64,000 bases of DNA from an uncultured Campylobacter sp. (GTDB lineage: Bacteria; Campylobacterota; Campylobacteria; Campylobacterales; Campylobacteraceae). Positions 25,657-36,315 of this stretch are shown here, one piece after another. The notes under the pieces are model-generated. The model was not told the DNA's origin. It did no database searches and saw nothing but the letters and a program-made list of their open reading frames with translations. A program made the translations under genes and the position numbers. Location: NCBI GenBank assembly GCA_934728065.1, contig CAKVDW010000006.1:27376-91375 (forward strand). Direction: 5' to 3'. Numbering within the stretch: position 1 is the stretch's first letter; every line of letters begins with the position of its first letter.

Positions 25657-26328
25657 TTAGACAAACTGCACCACTTTTTCAAAGCTTTGTCTTGTTTGGG
25701 GGTGCTTTGGAGCGTTTTTTCTATATCCAAACGCCGTCATAACCGCTACGCTAAAATGCTTTGTGTCAAGCAAACCTTCTTTTTGTAGGATTTCATTCAC
25801 GCTTTGTCGGTTAAAACCTTCAATAGGCAAAGAGTCAATCCCAAGCAAGGCTGCACTTGTAAGCATATTGCCAAGTGCTATGTAGCATTGCTTGCACGCC
25901 CAGTCAAAGAGCTTTTGCTCGTCATTGTAAATGCAAAAATTATCTTTTTGAAAGCTCTCAAAAAAGCCTCTTTTCATCTTTTGCACCTCATCATTAAGCC
26001 CTTGCACCTCTTTCATCACATAGCTGATATAATCAGCATTTGGGTGCAAATCCGCCCCAACTCGCGCTAAAATCACCACAAATTCGCTAGCGTTGTTAAG
26101 CGCATCTTGTCCGCCCCACGCCGCATCATAAATTTTTTGGCGAATTTCCTTGCTTTTGAGCACCAAAAATTTCCAAGGCTCAAAGCCAAATGAACTAGGG
26201 CTTAGCCTGCCTGCTTCTAAAATCGTGCGAAAGTCCGCTTCACTCACGCTTTTGCCCCCGTCAAATTCCTTGCAAGCGTAGCGAAATTTAAAAACTTCGG
26301 CGATTTTGCCATTTTCTAAAAATTTCAT
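25657..26328 (-). CDS. NAD(P)H-dependent FMN nitroreductase
   Basis: A 223-aa nitroreductase-fold protein. KFRYACKEFDGGKSV holds the Arg/Lys FMN phosphate contacts, EAGRLSPSSFGFEPWKFLVL is the second FMN segment, and the C-terminal GIDSLPIEGFN and VAVMTAFGYRKN are typical of the NfsB/RdxA group. It reduces nitro compounds or quinones with NAD(P)H. RdxA-type enzymes activate metronidazole, but substrate specificity cannot be read from the sequence. AAAGGATACACA precedes the ATG. It is divergent from fmt. Confidence 0.87.
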   Translation of the reverse strand: MKFLENGKIAEVFKFRYACKEFDGGKSVSEADFRTILEAGRLSPSSFGFEPWKFLVLKSKEIRQKIYDAAWGGQDALNNASEFVVILARVGADLHPNADYISYVMKEVQGLNDEVQKMKRGFFESFQKDNFCIYNDEQKLFDWACKQCYIALGNMLTSAALLGIDSLPIEGFNRQSVNEILQKEGLLDTKHFSVAVMTAFGYRKNAPKHPQTRQSFEKVVQFV

Positions 26329-26397
26329 TGTGTATCCTTTCGGGTAAAGTTAAAATTCAGCACTCATTATAAGGTTTAATCGTTAATTGTTTTCAAA

Positions 26398-26403
26398 TAT
26401 AAT
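26398..26403 (+). promoter_or_regulatory. fmt promoter -10 (TATAAT)
   Basis: CAAATATAATG lies 35 bp upstream of the fmt ATG, in the spacer to the divergent nitroreductase gene. Confidence 0.55.
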
Positions 26404-26437
26404 GTCTCTTTCATACAGCACAAATTTAGGATAAAAA

Positions 26438-27352
26438 ATGCCAAAAATCATCTTTATGGGGACTCCAAGCTATGCTGAGCGCATTTTAGACGAATTGATT
26501 GCTTGTAAATTTAGCATTGTGGGCGTTTTTACGGGCGAGGATAAGCCTTTTGGACGAAAGGGCGCACTCAAACAAAGCGAAGTTAAGCGTTTAGCGCAAA
26601 GCAAAATTCCCCAAACGCCCATTTTCACGCCAAAAAGTTTAAAAACTAGCGAAATTTTAGCGCAAATTCAGGGCTTAAAGGCTGATTTTATCGTGGTTGC
26701 TGCTTATGGCAAACTTTTGCCAAAAGAGATTTTAAACTGCGCCCCTTGCATAAATTTACACGCTTCTCTTTTACCAAAATACCGCGGAGCAAGCCCTATA
26801 CAACAAGCGATTTTAAACGGAGACGAAATAAGCGGGGTTTGTGCTATGCTGATGAATGAAAGGCTTGATGGTGGGGCGATTTTAAAGAGTGCGAGTTTAA
26901 ATATAAAAAATAAAAGGGCTGATGAAGTGTTTTTAGCGATGAGCGAGCTTGCTGCAAGGCTATGTGTAGAGACTTTAAATGAATTTAAAACGCTTAAAGC
27001 CTTGCCACAAGATGAAAGCAAAGCCACTTTTTGCACCAAAATCAAAAAAGAAAACGGGCTTGTGAATTTAGATAACGCCAAAGAACTTTATCATAAATTT
27101 TTAGCCTTTTATCCTTGGCCAAGTGTCTTTTTAAGCAATGGTTTGAAGTTTATCGACATTGAGTTAGTGGATAATGCGGCGCACGAAAGGGACGGAGAAA
27201 TTTTAAGCGTGGAAAAAGAGGGCTTTTTGCTTGCTTGCAAAACAGGCACGCTCAAAGTAAAGGCGTTGCAAGAAAGCGGCAAAAACAAAGTGAGCGCAAA
27301 AGACTATATCAACGGAAAAAGGCTAAAAAGTGGAGATAGTTTGTATCGATAA
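26438..27352 (+). CDS. fmt: Methionyl-tRNA formyltransferase
   Basis: A 304-aa enzyme that formylates Met-tRNA(fMet) with 10-formyl-THF for translation initiation. IIFMGTPSYAERIL is the N-terminus and NLHASLLPKYRGASPIQQAIL is the catalytic region with Asn and His. The C-terminal OB domain ends in YINGKRLKSGD. It is the first gene of a long run of tightly packed plus-strand genes and overlaps birA by 23 bp. The order fmt-birA-parA-parB-atp matches C. jejuni. Confidence 0.95.
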   Translation: MPKIIFMGTPSYAERILDELIACKFSIVGVFTGEDKPFGRKGALKQSEVKRLAQSKIPQTPIFTPKSLKTSEILAQIQGLKADFIVVAAYGKLLPKEILNCAPCINLHASLLPKYRGASPIQQAILNGDEISGVCAMLMNERLDGGAILKSASLNIKNKRADEVFLAMSELAARLCVETLNEFKTLKALPQDESKATFCTKIKKENGLVNLDNAKELYHKFLAFYPWPSVFLSNGLKFIDIELVDNAAHERDGEILSVEKEGFLLACKTGTLKVKALQESGKNKVSAKDYINGKRLKSGDSLYR

Positions 27353-27965
27353 AATAGACTCTACGCATTTGTTTATGTGTAAAAAGGCAAGAAAAGGCGA
27401 CATTGACAAGCCCTTTGCCCTTTACGCACTCGAACAAACAGGCGGTGTGGGAAGTAGAGATAACTCGTGGCAAAGTCAAAGGGGAAATTTGCACCTTTCG
27501 TTTTGCTTAAATCGTGAAAATTTAGCGCCTGATTTGCCTTTATCGTCTTTAAGCATTTATTTTGCCTTTCTTTTTAAGGAAGTTTTAGCGGCAAATGGCT
27601 CTTGCGTGTGGCTTAAATACCCTAATGATTTATATTTAGATGATAAAAAAGTAGGCGGGGTGATGAGTGCTAAAATCAATGATTTCATCATCATCAGCAC
27701 AGGCATAAATGCTAAATTTGCGCCCTTTGGTGCAGCCACACTTGACATAAATGTCGATTTAGCGGACTTAGTGGATAAATTTGCAAAAGAAATTGAAAAA
27801 AATCTTTTTTGGAAAGAAATTTTCAGCAAATATATGGTAGAATTTCAAAAATCAAAAAATTACAGCTTTCACTATGATGGTAAGGAAGTGCCTTTGGATA
27901 GTGTTTTGCTCTGTGATGATGGTTCGATTTTATTTCAAAGCAAAAGGATATATAGTCTAAGATGA
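27330..27965 (+). CDS. birA: Biotin-protein ligase, catalytic domain only
   Basis: A 211-aa protein starting at GTG 27330 (MEIVCIDKIDSTH), inside the end of fmt. Biotin/ATP-binding motifs are QTGGVGSRDNSWQSQRGNL, WLKYPNDLYLDDKKVGGVM and IISTGINAKF. It biotinylates the acetyl-CoA or pyruvate carboxylase carrier. It lacks the N-terminal helix-turn-helix of E. coli BirA, so it should not be a repressor. The stop overlaps the parA start (ATGA). Confidence 0.92.
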   Translation: MEIVCIDKIDSTHLFMCKKARKGDIDKPFALYALEQTGGVGSRDNSWQSQRGNLHLSFCLNRENLAPDLPLSSLSIYFAFLFKEVLAANGSCVWLKYPNDLYLDDKKVGGVMSAKINDFIIISTGINAKFAPFGAATLDINVDLADLVDKFAKEIEKNLFWKEIFSKYMVEFQKSKNYSFHYDGKEVPLDSVLLCDDGSILFQSKRIYSLR

Positions 27966-28744
27966 GCGAGATAATCACGATTGCCAACCAAAAAGGTGGC
28001 GTAGGAAAAACAACAACGGCGATAAATTTAGCCGCAAGCTTAGCTGTGGCTGAAAAAAAGGTGCTTTTAGTCGATGTAGACCCGCAAGCAAACGCAACCA
28101 CAGGGCTTGGTTTTAACCGCAACAACTATGAGTATAATATTTATCATGTATTCACGGGGCGTAAAAAATTTGGCGATATTATCCTCAAAACTGAGTTGCC
28201 AAAGCTGCATTTAGCTCCGTCAAACATAGGACTTGTAGGCATCGAGCAAGAGTTAGCCAAAGAAGATAGCGTGCAAATGAAGACTATACTCAAAAAAGCT
28301 CTTGAAGAAGTGGCTGATGATTATGATTTTATCATCATCGACAGCCCGCCAGCACTTGGAAGTATCACTATAAACGCTTTTGTGGCAAGTGATAGCGTGA
28401 TAATCCCCATTCAATGTGAATTTTACGCATTAGAAGGCGTGGCTATGGTGCTCAATACCATAAAAATCATCAAAAAAACGCTCAATCCAAAGCTTAAAAT
28501 TCGGGGCTTTTTGCCGACTATGTTTAGCATACAAAACAACCTTTCACGCGACACGGTGGAGGATTTGAAACAAAATTTCAAAGAACAGCTTTTTCGTGTC
28601 GATGAAGAAGAGGATTTCATCATCGTTCCGCGCAATGTGAAATTAGCTGAAAGCCCAAGCTTTGGTAAGCCAATTATTTTATATGACATAAAATCGCCCG
28701 GCTCCATAGCTTATCAAAATTTGGCATATTCCATTTTAGGATAA
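27962..28744 (+). CDS. parA: Chromosome-partitioning ATPase ParA/Soj
   Basis: A 260-aa deviant Walker ATPase. ITIANQKGGVGKTTTAINLA is the P-loop with the signature Lys, LLVDVDPQANATTGLG is Walker A', and FIIIDSPPALG is Walker B. No N-terminal HTH is present, as in chromosomal Soj. It moves ParB-parS complexes of the origin region. The start overlaps birA by 4 bp and parB follows 4 bp after the stop. Confidence 0.95.
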   Translation: MSEIITIANQKGGVGKTTTAINLAASLAVAEKKVLLVDVDPQANATTGLGFNRNNYEYNIYHVFTGRKKFGDIILKTELPKLHLAPSNIGLVGIEQELAKEDSVQMKTILKKALEEVADDYDFIIIDSPPALGSITINAFVASDSVIIPIQCEFYALEGVAMVLNTIKIIKKTLNPKLKIRGFLPTMFSIQNNLSRDTVEDLKQNFKEQLFRVDEEEDFIIVPRNVKLAESPSFGKPIILYDIKSPGSIAYQNLAYSILG

Positions 28745-28748
28745 ATTT

Positions 28749-29597
28749 ATGGCTAAAAGAAAGGCTTTAGGACGCGGACTTGAAAGCTTGCTGGGCGAGG
28801 CTGCTGAAGCTTACGAAAAGGATTTGGGCATCAATGTTAGCAATGTGCAAAACATTGAGATAGATTTAATCGCTCCAAACCCCTACCAACCGCGTAAAAA
28901 TTTCGATGAAGAGGCTTTAAGTGAGCTGGCATCGTCCATAGATGAATTTGGACTCATCCAACCTGTTGTTTTATATAAAGATAAAGAGGGTTCATATATT
29001 CTTATCGCTGGGGAACGCAGACTTAGAGCCTGTAAGATTTTAGGAAAAACCGATATAAAGGCGGTTATTTTAGAGGCTGAGGAGGACAAGCTCCGAGAAC
29101 TCGCCCTTATAGAAAACATACAAAGAGAGGATTTAAATCCTATTGAGCTTGCCATCTCATATAAAGAGTTGATTGATACGATGGGTATCACGCAAGAAGC
29201 CCTTGCAGCGTATATACACAAGTCCCGCCCGCAAATTACCAACACCTTAAGGCTACTTGAACTTGACAAAGACACGCAAGAGCTGATAATGCAAGGTAAA
29301 ATTTCACAAGGACACGCTAAAATGCTTGTAAGCCTTGATAAAAACGAACAAAAAGTAGTTATTGATACGATTTTAGGGCGAAAACTTACTGTTAGAGACA
29401 CGGAAAAGTTGATTCAAAAGGTTAAAAAGCACGAAGACATAAATGAAATGCAAGATGAGAATGTGCGAAAGGAATTAGACAAACTTAAAAAACGCTTAAA
29501 TAAGCTTGATATAGTGTATAAGGTAAAAAATACCCAAATCACTCTAAATTTAAGTGATGTGGATAAAATTAAGCAATTAAATAATTTGTTGCAATAA
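28749..29597 (+). CDS. parB: Chromosome-partitioning protein ParB/Spo0J
   Basis: A 282-aa protein with the opening ALGRGLESLLGE, IDLIAPNPYQPRKNFDEEAL, the CTPase motif LIAGERRLRACKILG and ENIQREDLNPIE. A helix-turn-helix follows (TQEALAAYIHKSRPQITNTLRLLEL), then a C-terminal dimerisation domain. It binds parS and spreads as a CTP clamp. I saw no obvious parS palindrome (TGTTTCACGTGAAACA type) in this window by eye. Confidence 0.95.
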   Translation: MAKRKALGRGLESLLGEAAEAYEKDLGINVSNVQNIEIDLIAPNPYQPRKNFDEEALSELASSIDEFGLIQPVVLYKDKEGSYILIAGERRLRACKILGKTDIKAVILEAEEDKLRELALIENIQREDLNPIELAISYKELIDTMGITQEALAAYIHKSRPQITNTLRLLELDKDTQELIMQGKISQGHAKMLVSLDKNEQKVVIDTILGRKLTVRDTEKLIQKVKKHEDINEMQDENVRKELDKLKKRLNKLDIVYKVKNTQITLNLSDVDKIKQLNNLLQ

Positions 29598-29637
29598 AAA
29601 TTTGCGAATTTAAGTTTTATTTAATCAACTTTTATGG

Positions 29638-29643
29638 TAGAAT
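29638..29643 (+). promoter_or_regulatory. ATP synthase operon promoter -10 (TGg-TAGAAT)
   Basis: ATGGTAGAATTTA lies 40 bp before atpF' in the only notable gap (85 bp) between parB and the ATP synthase genes. The operon can therefore be transcribed separately from parAB. Confidence 0.5.
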
Positions 29644-29682
29644 TTATTTTGTCGAAAATGAAATTAAAATTAGGAGTGCGAT

Positions 29683-30108
29683 ATGTTTGATGATGTCCAT
29701 TTTTCCATTATGTTGGCAACTTTGGTTATCTTTTTGGCTGTGATGATTATCCTAAATTCAATGCTTTACAAGCCACTTTTAAAATTTATTGATGAAAGAA
29801 GTGCATCTATTAGCAATGACGAAGAAAAGGTAAAGCAAAATTTTGCCGAAATGTCAAATTTTAATGAGGAATTTGAAAGAATCAAACAAGCCACTCGTGA
29901 TGAAATAGCCGAAATCAAACAAAAGGCTCTTAATGAGGCTAGAAATAAGGCTGAAGAAGAGCTTAAACAAAAAAGATTAGAAACAGAACAAAAAATGGAA
30001 ATTTTTTATGCTGAACTTTCAAAAGAAAAAGAAGAATTAGAACAAGAACTTAAGCTTCGTCTGCCTTTGTGGCAAGAAGCATTGAAAAACAATTTAAAAA
30101 ACATTTAA
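29683..30108 (+). CDS. atpF': ATP synthase Fo subunit b'
   Basis: A 141-aa protein. An N-terminal membrane helix (about residues 8-27, MLATLVIFLAVMIILNSMLY) ends at KPLLKFIDERSASI. A long charged coiled coil (residues 40-135) follows. Two different b-type subunits (b and b') form the peripheral stalk in epsilonproteobacteria. It is the first gene of the atp operon. The c and a subunits (atpE, atpB) are not in this cluster, as in C. jejuni. Confidence 0.9.
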   Translation: MFDDVHFSIMLATLVIFLAVMIILNSMLYKPLLKFIDERSASISNDEEKVKQNFAEMSNFNEEFERIKQATRDEIAEIKQKALNEARNKAEEELKQKRLETEQKMEIFYAELSKEKEELEQELKLRLPLWQEALKNNLKNI

Positions 30109-30119
30109 AAGGATTAAGG

Positions 30120-30629
30120 GTGAAAAAAATCTTTCTTGCATTTGCCTCTTTGCCAACGATAGTTTTAGCTGCTACTGGTTCTGGGGATTATGACATTGTT
30201 CCTAGAACAGTGAATTTTCTTATTTTTGCAGCTATTTTGTTTTATTTGTTGGCTAATCCTGCGAAAAATTTTTATAAGGGTCGTATAGCTAAAATTGCTT
30301 CAAGATTAGAGGATATACAAAAAAGGGTGCTTGAAAGCAAGAATAAAAAATTAGAAATGATGAAAAAGATAGAGGACGCCAAAAAAGAGGCTATAAGTGC
30401 TGTAACTGTGGCTAAAAAAGAGGCTGAACTTTTAAGTCAAAAAATCAAAGATGACACAAAAAATGATATACTTATGCTTGAAAAGAATTTTGAAGAGCAA
30501 AAAAAATATGAAAAAAGAAAAATGCAAAAAGAACTTGTTGCTAAAGTTTTAGGGCAGGTTTTTGATAGCAAAGAATCTCAACTTAAACAAGATGAAATTC
30601 TTAATATTATGTTGAAAAAGGTGTCTTAA
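30120..30629 (+). CDS. atpF: ATP synthase Fo subunit b
   Basis: From GTG 30120 the protein is 169 aa (MKKIFLAFASLPTIVLAATG). An in-frame ATG at 30069 would lie inside atpF' and add residues not seen in the family, while AAGGATTAAGG directly precedes the GTG. A signal-like first helix is followed by a second hydrophobic segment (VNFLIFAAILFYLLANPA) and a long Lys/Glu coiled coil. It pairs with b' in the stalk. It overlaps atpH by one base. Confidence 0.9.
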   Translation: MKKIFLAFASLPTIVLAATGSGDYDIVPRTVNFLIFAAILFYLLANPAKNFYKGRIAKIASRLEDIQKRVLESKNKKLEMMKKIEDAKKEAISAVTVAKKEAELLSQKIKDDTKNDILMLEKNFEEQKKYEKRKMQKELVAKVLGQVFDSKESQLKQDEILNIMLKKVS

Positions 30630-31150
30630 TGGAAGATTTAATCGCTAAAAAATACGCTAAGGCTATTTTAATGAGGGCTGATGCTAACGAATTTTATGAG
30701 TTTTTATTAGCCGTTGTTCCAGCCTTTTCTTTGGATAAATTTAAGCTTATTCTTAATTCTTACGAGATTAAGAAAGATGAAAAACTCAAGGTTGTTATGT
30801 CTTTTTTTCAAAAAACGACACCAAATTTCACAAATTTTATAAAGCTTTTGGCTCAAAATTCAAGATTAGGCTTGATACCGCAAATTGTTGAGGAATTACG
30901 CAAGCAAAAAGCCTTAAAAGAGCAAATTTACTCAGGCATTATCTTTTCTCAAGAAGCTGTAAAGGCTGATAAAATTGCTGAGTTGGAGCAAAAGTTGAGT
31001 AAAAAATTTAATGTGAGTATAAAATTAGACAATCAAATCACCCAAACACAGGGGATAAAAATCAGTTTAGATGAGCTAGGTTATGAAATTTCTTTTTCTA
31101 TGCAAAGTCTTAAATCAAAAATGAGTGATTATATACTCAAAACACTATAA
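30629..31150 (+). CDS. atpH: ATP synthase F1 subunit delta
   Basis: A 173-aa protein of the OSCP/delta family: N-terminal helical bundle ([14 protein letters not shown]) and C-terminal [19 protein letters not shown] with [20 protein letters not shown], close to the family signature. It joins the peripheral stalk to the F1 head. It overlaps atpF by 1 bp and atpA follows at 14 bp with AAAGGAGAAA. Confidence 0.92.
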   Translation: MEDLIAKKYAKAILMRADANEFYEFLLAVVPAFSLDKFKLILNSYEIKKDEKLKVVMSFFQKTTPNFTNFIKLLAQNSRLGLIPQIVEELRKQKALKEQIYSGIIFSQEAVKADKIAELEQKLSKKFNVSIKLDNQITQTQGIKISLDELGYEISFSMQSLKSKMSDYILKTL

Positions 31151-31164
31151 AAAGGAGAAATTCA

Positions 31165-32670
31165 ATGAAAATAAAGGCTGATGAGATTAGTTCTATCATC
31201 AAAGAAAAGATTGAAAATTTTGATTTAAATCTTGAAATTGAAGAGACAGGTAAAATCATCTCTGTTGCTGATGGCGTTGCTAAGGTCTATGGTCTTAAAA
31301 ATGTTATGGCTGGAGAAATGGTTGAGTTTGAAAACGGTGAAAAGGGAATGACTCTTAACCTTGAAGAAGCAAGTGTTGGGGTTGTTATCTTGGGTAAAGG
31401 CGAGGGCTTAAAAGAAGGAAGTTCTGTCAAAAGACTTAAAAAGCTCTTAAAAGTGCCTGTGGGTGATGCTATCATCGGGCGCGTGGTTAATGCGCTTGGC
31501 GAGCCTATCGATGCTAAAGGTGCGATAAATGCTACTGAATATCGCTTTGTTGAGGAAAAAGCAAAGGGCATTATGGCAAGAAAAAGCGTTCATGAGCCTT
31601 TGCAAACAGGCTTAAAAGCCATCGATGCGCTTGTTCCTATCGGTAGAGGACAAAGAGAACTCATCATCGGCGACAGACAAACGGGAAAAACCACTGTTGC
31701 TATTGATACAATCATCAATCAAAAAGGGCAGGACTGTATTTGTATCTATGTCGCCATAGGACAAAAACAAAGCACGGTCGCACAAGTTGTCAAAAGGCTT
31801 GAAGAACACGGGGCTATGGATTATACCATCGTTGTTAATGCTGGCGCTTCTGATTCTGCTGCCTTGCAATATATCGCTCCTTATGCTGGCGTAACTATGG
31901 GCGAATATTTTAGGGACAACGCCCGCCACGCACTCATCATTTATGATGATTTAAGCAAACACGCTGTGGCTTACCGAGAAATGTCTTTGATTTTACGCCG
32001 CCCACCGGGACGCGAAGCTTATCCTGGCGATGTTTTTTATTTGCATTCAAGATTGCTTGAAAGAGCAAGTAAGCTAAGTGATAAACTTGGAGCTGGCTCA
32101 CTTACAGCTTTGCCTATCATTGAAACACAAGCAGGCGATGTCTCTGCTTACATTCCTACAAATGTTATTTCTATCACGGATGGGCAAATTTTCCTTGAAA
32201 CCGACTTATTTAATGCTGGGATTCGTCCAGCCATTAATGTGGGTCTTTCGGTTTCTCGTGTTGGTGGTGCAGCTCAAATTAAAGCTATCAAGCAAGTTTC
32301 TGGGAATTTAAGACTTGATTTGGCACAGTATAGAGAACTTCAAGCCTTTGCCCAATTTGCAAGCGATTTAGATGAGGCTAGTCGTAAGCAATTAGAGCGA
32401 GGACAAAGAATGGTCGAAGTGCTTAAGCAACCTCCGTATTCGCCACTTGCCGTTGAAAAGCAAATCGTGCTTATCTTTGCTGGGACAAGGGGTTATTTAG
32501 ATGATATTGAAGTTGAAAAAATCAGCGAATTTGAAAATGGACTTTATTCTTTCATTGAAGCAAAATACGCTGATATTTTTGAGCAAATCAGAACAAAAAA
32601 AGCTTTAGACAAAGATATGGAAGATAGACTAACTAATGCTTTGAAAGAATATAAAGCAAGTCATATATAA
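31165..32670 (+). CDS. atpA: ATP synthase F1 subunit alpha
   Basis: A 501-aa protein with the P-loop [32 protein letters not shown] and the alpha signature [20 protein letters not shown]. The non-catalytic nucleotide site is on this subunit. The full-length domain order is intact: beta-barrel, nucleotide domain, C-terminal helices. It is part of the atpF'FHAGDC operon. Confidence 0.98.
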   Translation: MKIKADEISSIIKEKIENFDLNLEIEETGKIISVADGVAKVYGLKNVMAGEMVEFENGEKGMTLNLEEASVGVVILGKGEGLKEGSSVKRLKKLLKVPVGDAIIGRVVNALGEPIDAKGAINATEYRFVEEKAKGIMARKSVHEPLQTGLKAIDALVPIGRGQRELIIGDRQTGKTTVAIDTIINQKGQDCICIYVAIGQKQSTVAQVVKRLEEHGAMDYTIVVNAGASDSAALQYIAPYAGVTMGEYFRDNARHALIIYDDLSKHAVAYREMSLILRRPPGREAYPGDVFYLHSRLLERASKLSDKLGAGSLTALPIIETQAGDVSAYIPTNVISITDGQIFLETDLFNAGIRPAINVGLSVSRVGGAAQIKAIKQVSGNLRLDLAQYRELQAFAQFASDLDEASRKQLERGQRMVEVLKQPPYSPLAVEKQIVLIFAGTRGYLDDIEVEKISEFENGLYSFIEAKYADIFEQIRTKKALDKDMEDRLTNALKEYKASHI

Positions 32671-32678
32671 GGTGAATT

Positions 32679-33566
32679 ATGGCGAGTTTAAAAGAGATAA
32701 AAAGAAAGATAAAGAGTGTTAATAACACTCAAAAGACAACAAAGGCAATGAAACTTGTCTCAACCGCAAAGCTCAACAGAGCAAAAGAAGCGGCGGTGCA
32801 GTCAAAGTTTTATGCCCAAAAGATTGTTGAGGTTTTAGAGGATATTTCCTTAAATGTCAATAACATTTCGCCAGATGATAAACGATTTGTGCTTTTTCAA
32901 CAAAGAAAAGAAGTTAAAGTCGTTGATATTATCTTCATTACAGCAGACAAAGGGCTTTGTGGCGGTTTTAATATAAAAACAATTAAAACCGTAATGGAAA
33001 TGCTTAAACATTACGAGGAAAAAAATGTAAAGGTTAGATTAAGGGCTGTTGGCAAAACGGGCATTGATTTTTTAAGATTTCAAGGCATAGAACCCTTACA
33101 GACTTATTTTAACTTAAGCTCAAGCCCAGATTATGAAAAGGCTTGTGAGGTGGTAAATCCAGCTGTGAAAGATTATTTAGACGGCACGACAGATAAGGTT
33201 TTCATAGTGCATAATGGCTATAAAAATATGATTTCTCAAGAACTTCGTGTGGAAAATTTAATCCCTGTGGAACCGCTAAAAGTTGAAGATGAAGAAATGT
33301 TGTCAAAATCAGCTTTAGAACTAGAACCTCAAGGCGATGAGTTGATGAATGAGCTTATAAAAACATACTTTGAATATGGTATGTATTTTGCTTTGATTGA
33401 TTCTTTGGCGGCTGAACATAGCTCAAGAATGCAGGCTATGGATAGTGCAACAAATAACGCCAAAGAAATGGTTGGGAAACTGAGTTTAGCTTATAATAAA
33501 GCAAGACAAGAAAGCATCACCACTGAACTTACGGAAATTGTAAGTGGTGTTGAATCAATGAAATAA
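32679..33566 (+). CDS. atpG: ATP synthase F1 subunit gamma
   Basis: A 295-aa central-stalk protein. The N-terminal helix [32 protein letters not shown] and the C-terminal signature [17 protein letters not shown] are diagnostic. It rotates inside alpha3beta3 to couple proton flow to ATP synthesis. Spacing is 8 bp to atpA and 10 bp to atpD. Confidence 0.97.
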   Translation: MASLKEIKRKIKSVNNTQKTTKAMKLVSTAKLNRAKEAAVQSKFYAQKIVEVLEDISLNVNNISPDDKRFVLFQQRKEVKVVDIIFITADKGLCGGFNIKTIKTVMEMLKHYEEKNVKVRLRAVGKTGIDFLRFQGIEPLQTYFNLSSSPDYEKACEVVNPAVKDYLDGTTDKVFIVHNGYKNMISQELRVENLIPVEPLKVEDEEMLSKSALELEPQGDELMNELIKTYFEYGMYFALIDSLAAEHSSRMQAMDSATNNAKEMVGKLSLAYNKARQESITTELTEIVSGVESMK

Positions 33567-33576
33567 GGAGATATAA

Positions 33577-34974
<1,398 letters not shown>

Positions 34975-34976
34975 TA

Positions 34977-35372
34977 ATGAATGATACTATACATTTAGAG
35001 ATAGTTACACCTATGGGGATAATCTATCAAGGTGATGTTCGTTGCGTAGTTTTACCCGGAAGTGAGGGCGAATTTGGCGTTTTAAAAGGACACGCTTCTT
35101 TGCTCTCCTCTTTAAAGGCTGGGGTTATTGACATACAAAAAGCAGATTCAAAGCACGAATTAGTCGCTATTGATTCTGGTTATGCTGAGGTTAATGAATT
35201 TAAAATCACAGTCTTGGCTAAGGGTGCTGTGGCTATAAATACAGGTAAAAATAGCGAAATAGCTAAAAATTTAGAACAAGCCAAAGAACTCATCAAATCA
35301 ATGAGTTCTGACACCATAGCCTTAAATTTAGCCTTTGCAGATATTGAAAAGAAAGTAGGGTCGATAGATTAA
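34977..35372 (+). CDS. atpC: ATP synthase F1 subunit epsilon
   Basis: A 131-aa protein with the beta-sandwich start HLEIVTPMGIIYQGDV, LPGSEGEFGVLKGHASLLSSL and a C-terminal helical hairpin. It contacts gamma and the c-ring and can inhibit ATP hydrolysis. It ends the ATP synthase set. Its stop overlaps the tolQ start by one base, so the Tol genes are probably read through. Confidence 0.93.
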   Translation: MNDTIHLEIVTPMGIIYQGDVRCVVLPGSEGEFGVLKGHASLLSSLKAGVIDIQKADSKHELVAIDSGYAEVNEFKITVLAKGAVAINTGKNSEIAKNLEQAKELIKSMSSDTIALNLAFADIEKKVGSID

Positions 35373-35926
35373 TGATAGATTTATCGGGCATTCTTTATTT
35401 TTTTAGCCAATCAAGTCTAATTACCTACATAGTCTTGGCTTGGCTTTCTTTTTATTTCATTCTTTCTTTTAGCATACTTTTTGCAAGACTTACTTCTTTA
35501 TCTGTTTGGACTGCAAAAGAAAAAGCAAGTTTAGAGCATTTATTAATGGGAAACAATGATATATCAGAAACCTCTTCTATTTTAAGAAAATGTCCATCTA
35601 TTGAAAAAAATCACTTAGAAATTTACAAAAATGCTGCCGAAAAAAGAGCTACCATAGGCTTAACTTGGCTTAGTATTATTGCTTCAACCTCACCTTTTAT
35701 AGGACTTTTTGGAACTGTTGTGTCCATACTTGAGACCTTTGGCGGACTTGGCACTCAAAATTCTCTCAGTGTCATTGCCCCTAAAATCAGCGAGGCTCTT
35801 GTTGCAACAGGCTGCGGAATACTTGTAGCCATACCTGCTTATAGTTTTCACTTAGTTATAAAAAGAAAGGCTTTTGAACTCATTTATATCATAGATGATG
35901 AAATTAAAGCTCTATTAGGCTCTTAA
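35372..35926 (+). CDS. tolQ: TolQ/ExbB-family proton channel protein
   Basis: A 184-aa protein with a membrane helix at residues 15-40 and two more, around TIGLTWLSIIASTSPFIGLFGTVV and ISEALVATGCGILVAIPAY, the MotA/TolQ/ExbB signature. It uses the proton motive force with TolR. Annotated exbB in C. jejuni, but its place ahead of tolR, tolA, tolB and pal identifies it as the Tol-Pal motor that draws in the outer membrane during division. Confidence 0.9.
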   Translation: MIDLSGILYFFSQSSLITYIVLAWLSFYFILSFSILFARLTSLSVWTAKEKASLEHLLMGNNDISETSSILRKCPSIEKNHLEIYKNAAEKRATIGLTWLSIIASTSPFIGLFGTVVSILETFGGLGTQNSLSVIAPKISEALVATGCGILVAIPAYSFHLVIKRKAFELIYIIDDEIKALLGS

Positions 35927-36313
35927 ATGTTCCTTGAAGAAAAACCTGAACTGAATATAACGCCTTTGGTAGATATTATGCTTGTGCTTTTGGCGATTTT
36001 AATGGTAACAGCACCCAGCATTACTTATGAAGAAAATGTCCATTTGCCTAAGGGTTCTCAGCAAAATTCAAGCTCAGCCTCGCTTAAAAGTCTTATCATC
36101 AGCGTAACAAAGCAAAAAGAAATTTTCATCAACGATAAGAAATTTAATTACACAAGTTTTGCCGATAATCTTGTTATGTTAAAACCAAAGTTTAAACTTG
36201 ATGAGCCTGTTTTCATTAGAGCGGATAAAGATTTGCGTTATGATGATGTGGTCTTTGTCTTAAGAACCGTTAAAAATTTAGGCTTTAGCAAGGTTTCTTT
36301 GCAAACGGAGTAA
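35927..36313 (+). CDS. tolR: TolR/ExbD-family protein
   Basis: A 128-aa protein. ELNITPLVDIMLVLLAILMV forms the single membrane helix with the conserved proton-carrying Asp (PLVDIMLVLL). A periplasmic domain with VFIRADKDLRYDDVV follows. It starts immediately after the tolQ stop. Confidence 0.92.
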   Translation: MFLEEKPELNITPLVDIMLVLLAILMVTAPSITYEENVHLPKGSQQNSSSASLKSLIISVTKQKEIFINDKKFNYTSFADNLVMLKPKFKLDEPVFIRADKDLRYDDVVFVLRTVKNLGFSKVSLQTE

Positions 36314-36315
36314 GA

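Noticed and set aside
27962-29682. parS site near parAB
   Set aside because: No TGTTTCACGTGAAACA-like palindrome was seen; parS probably lies outside the window.
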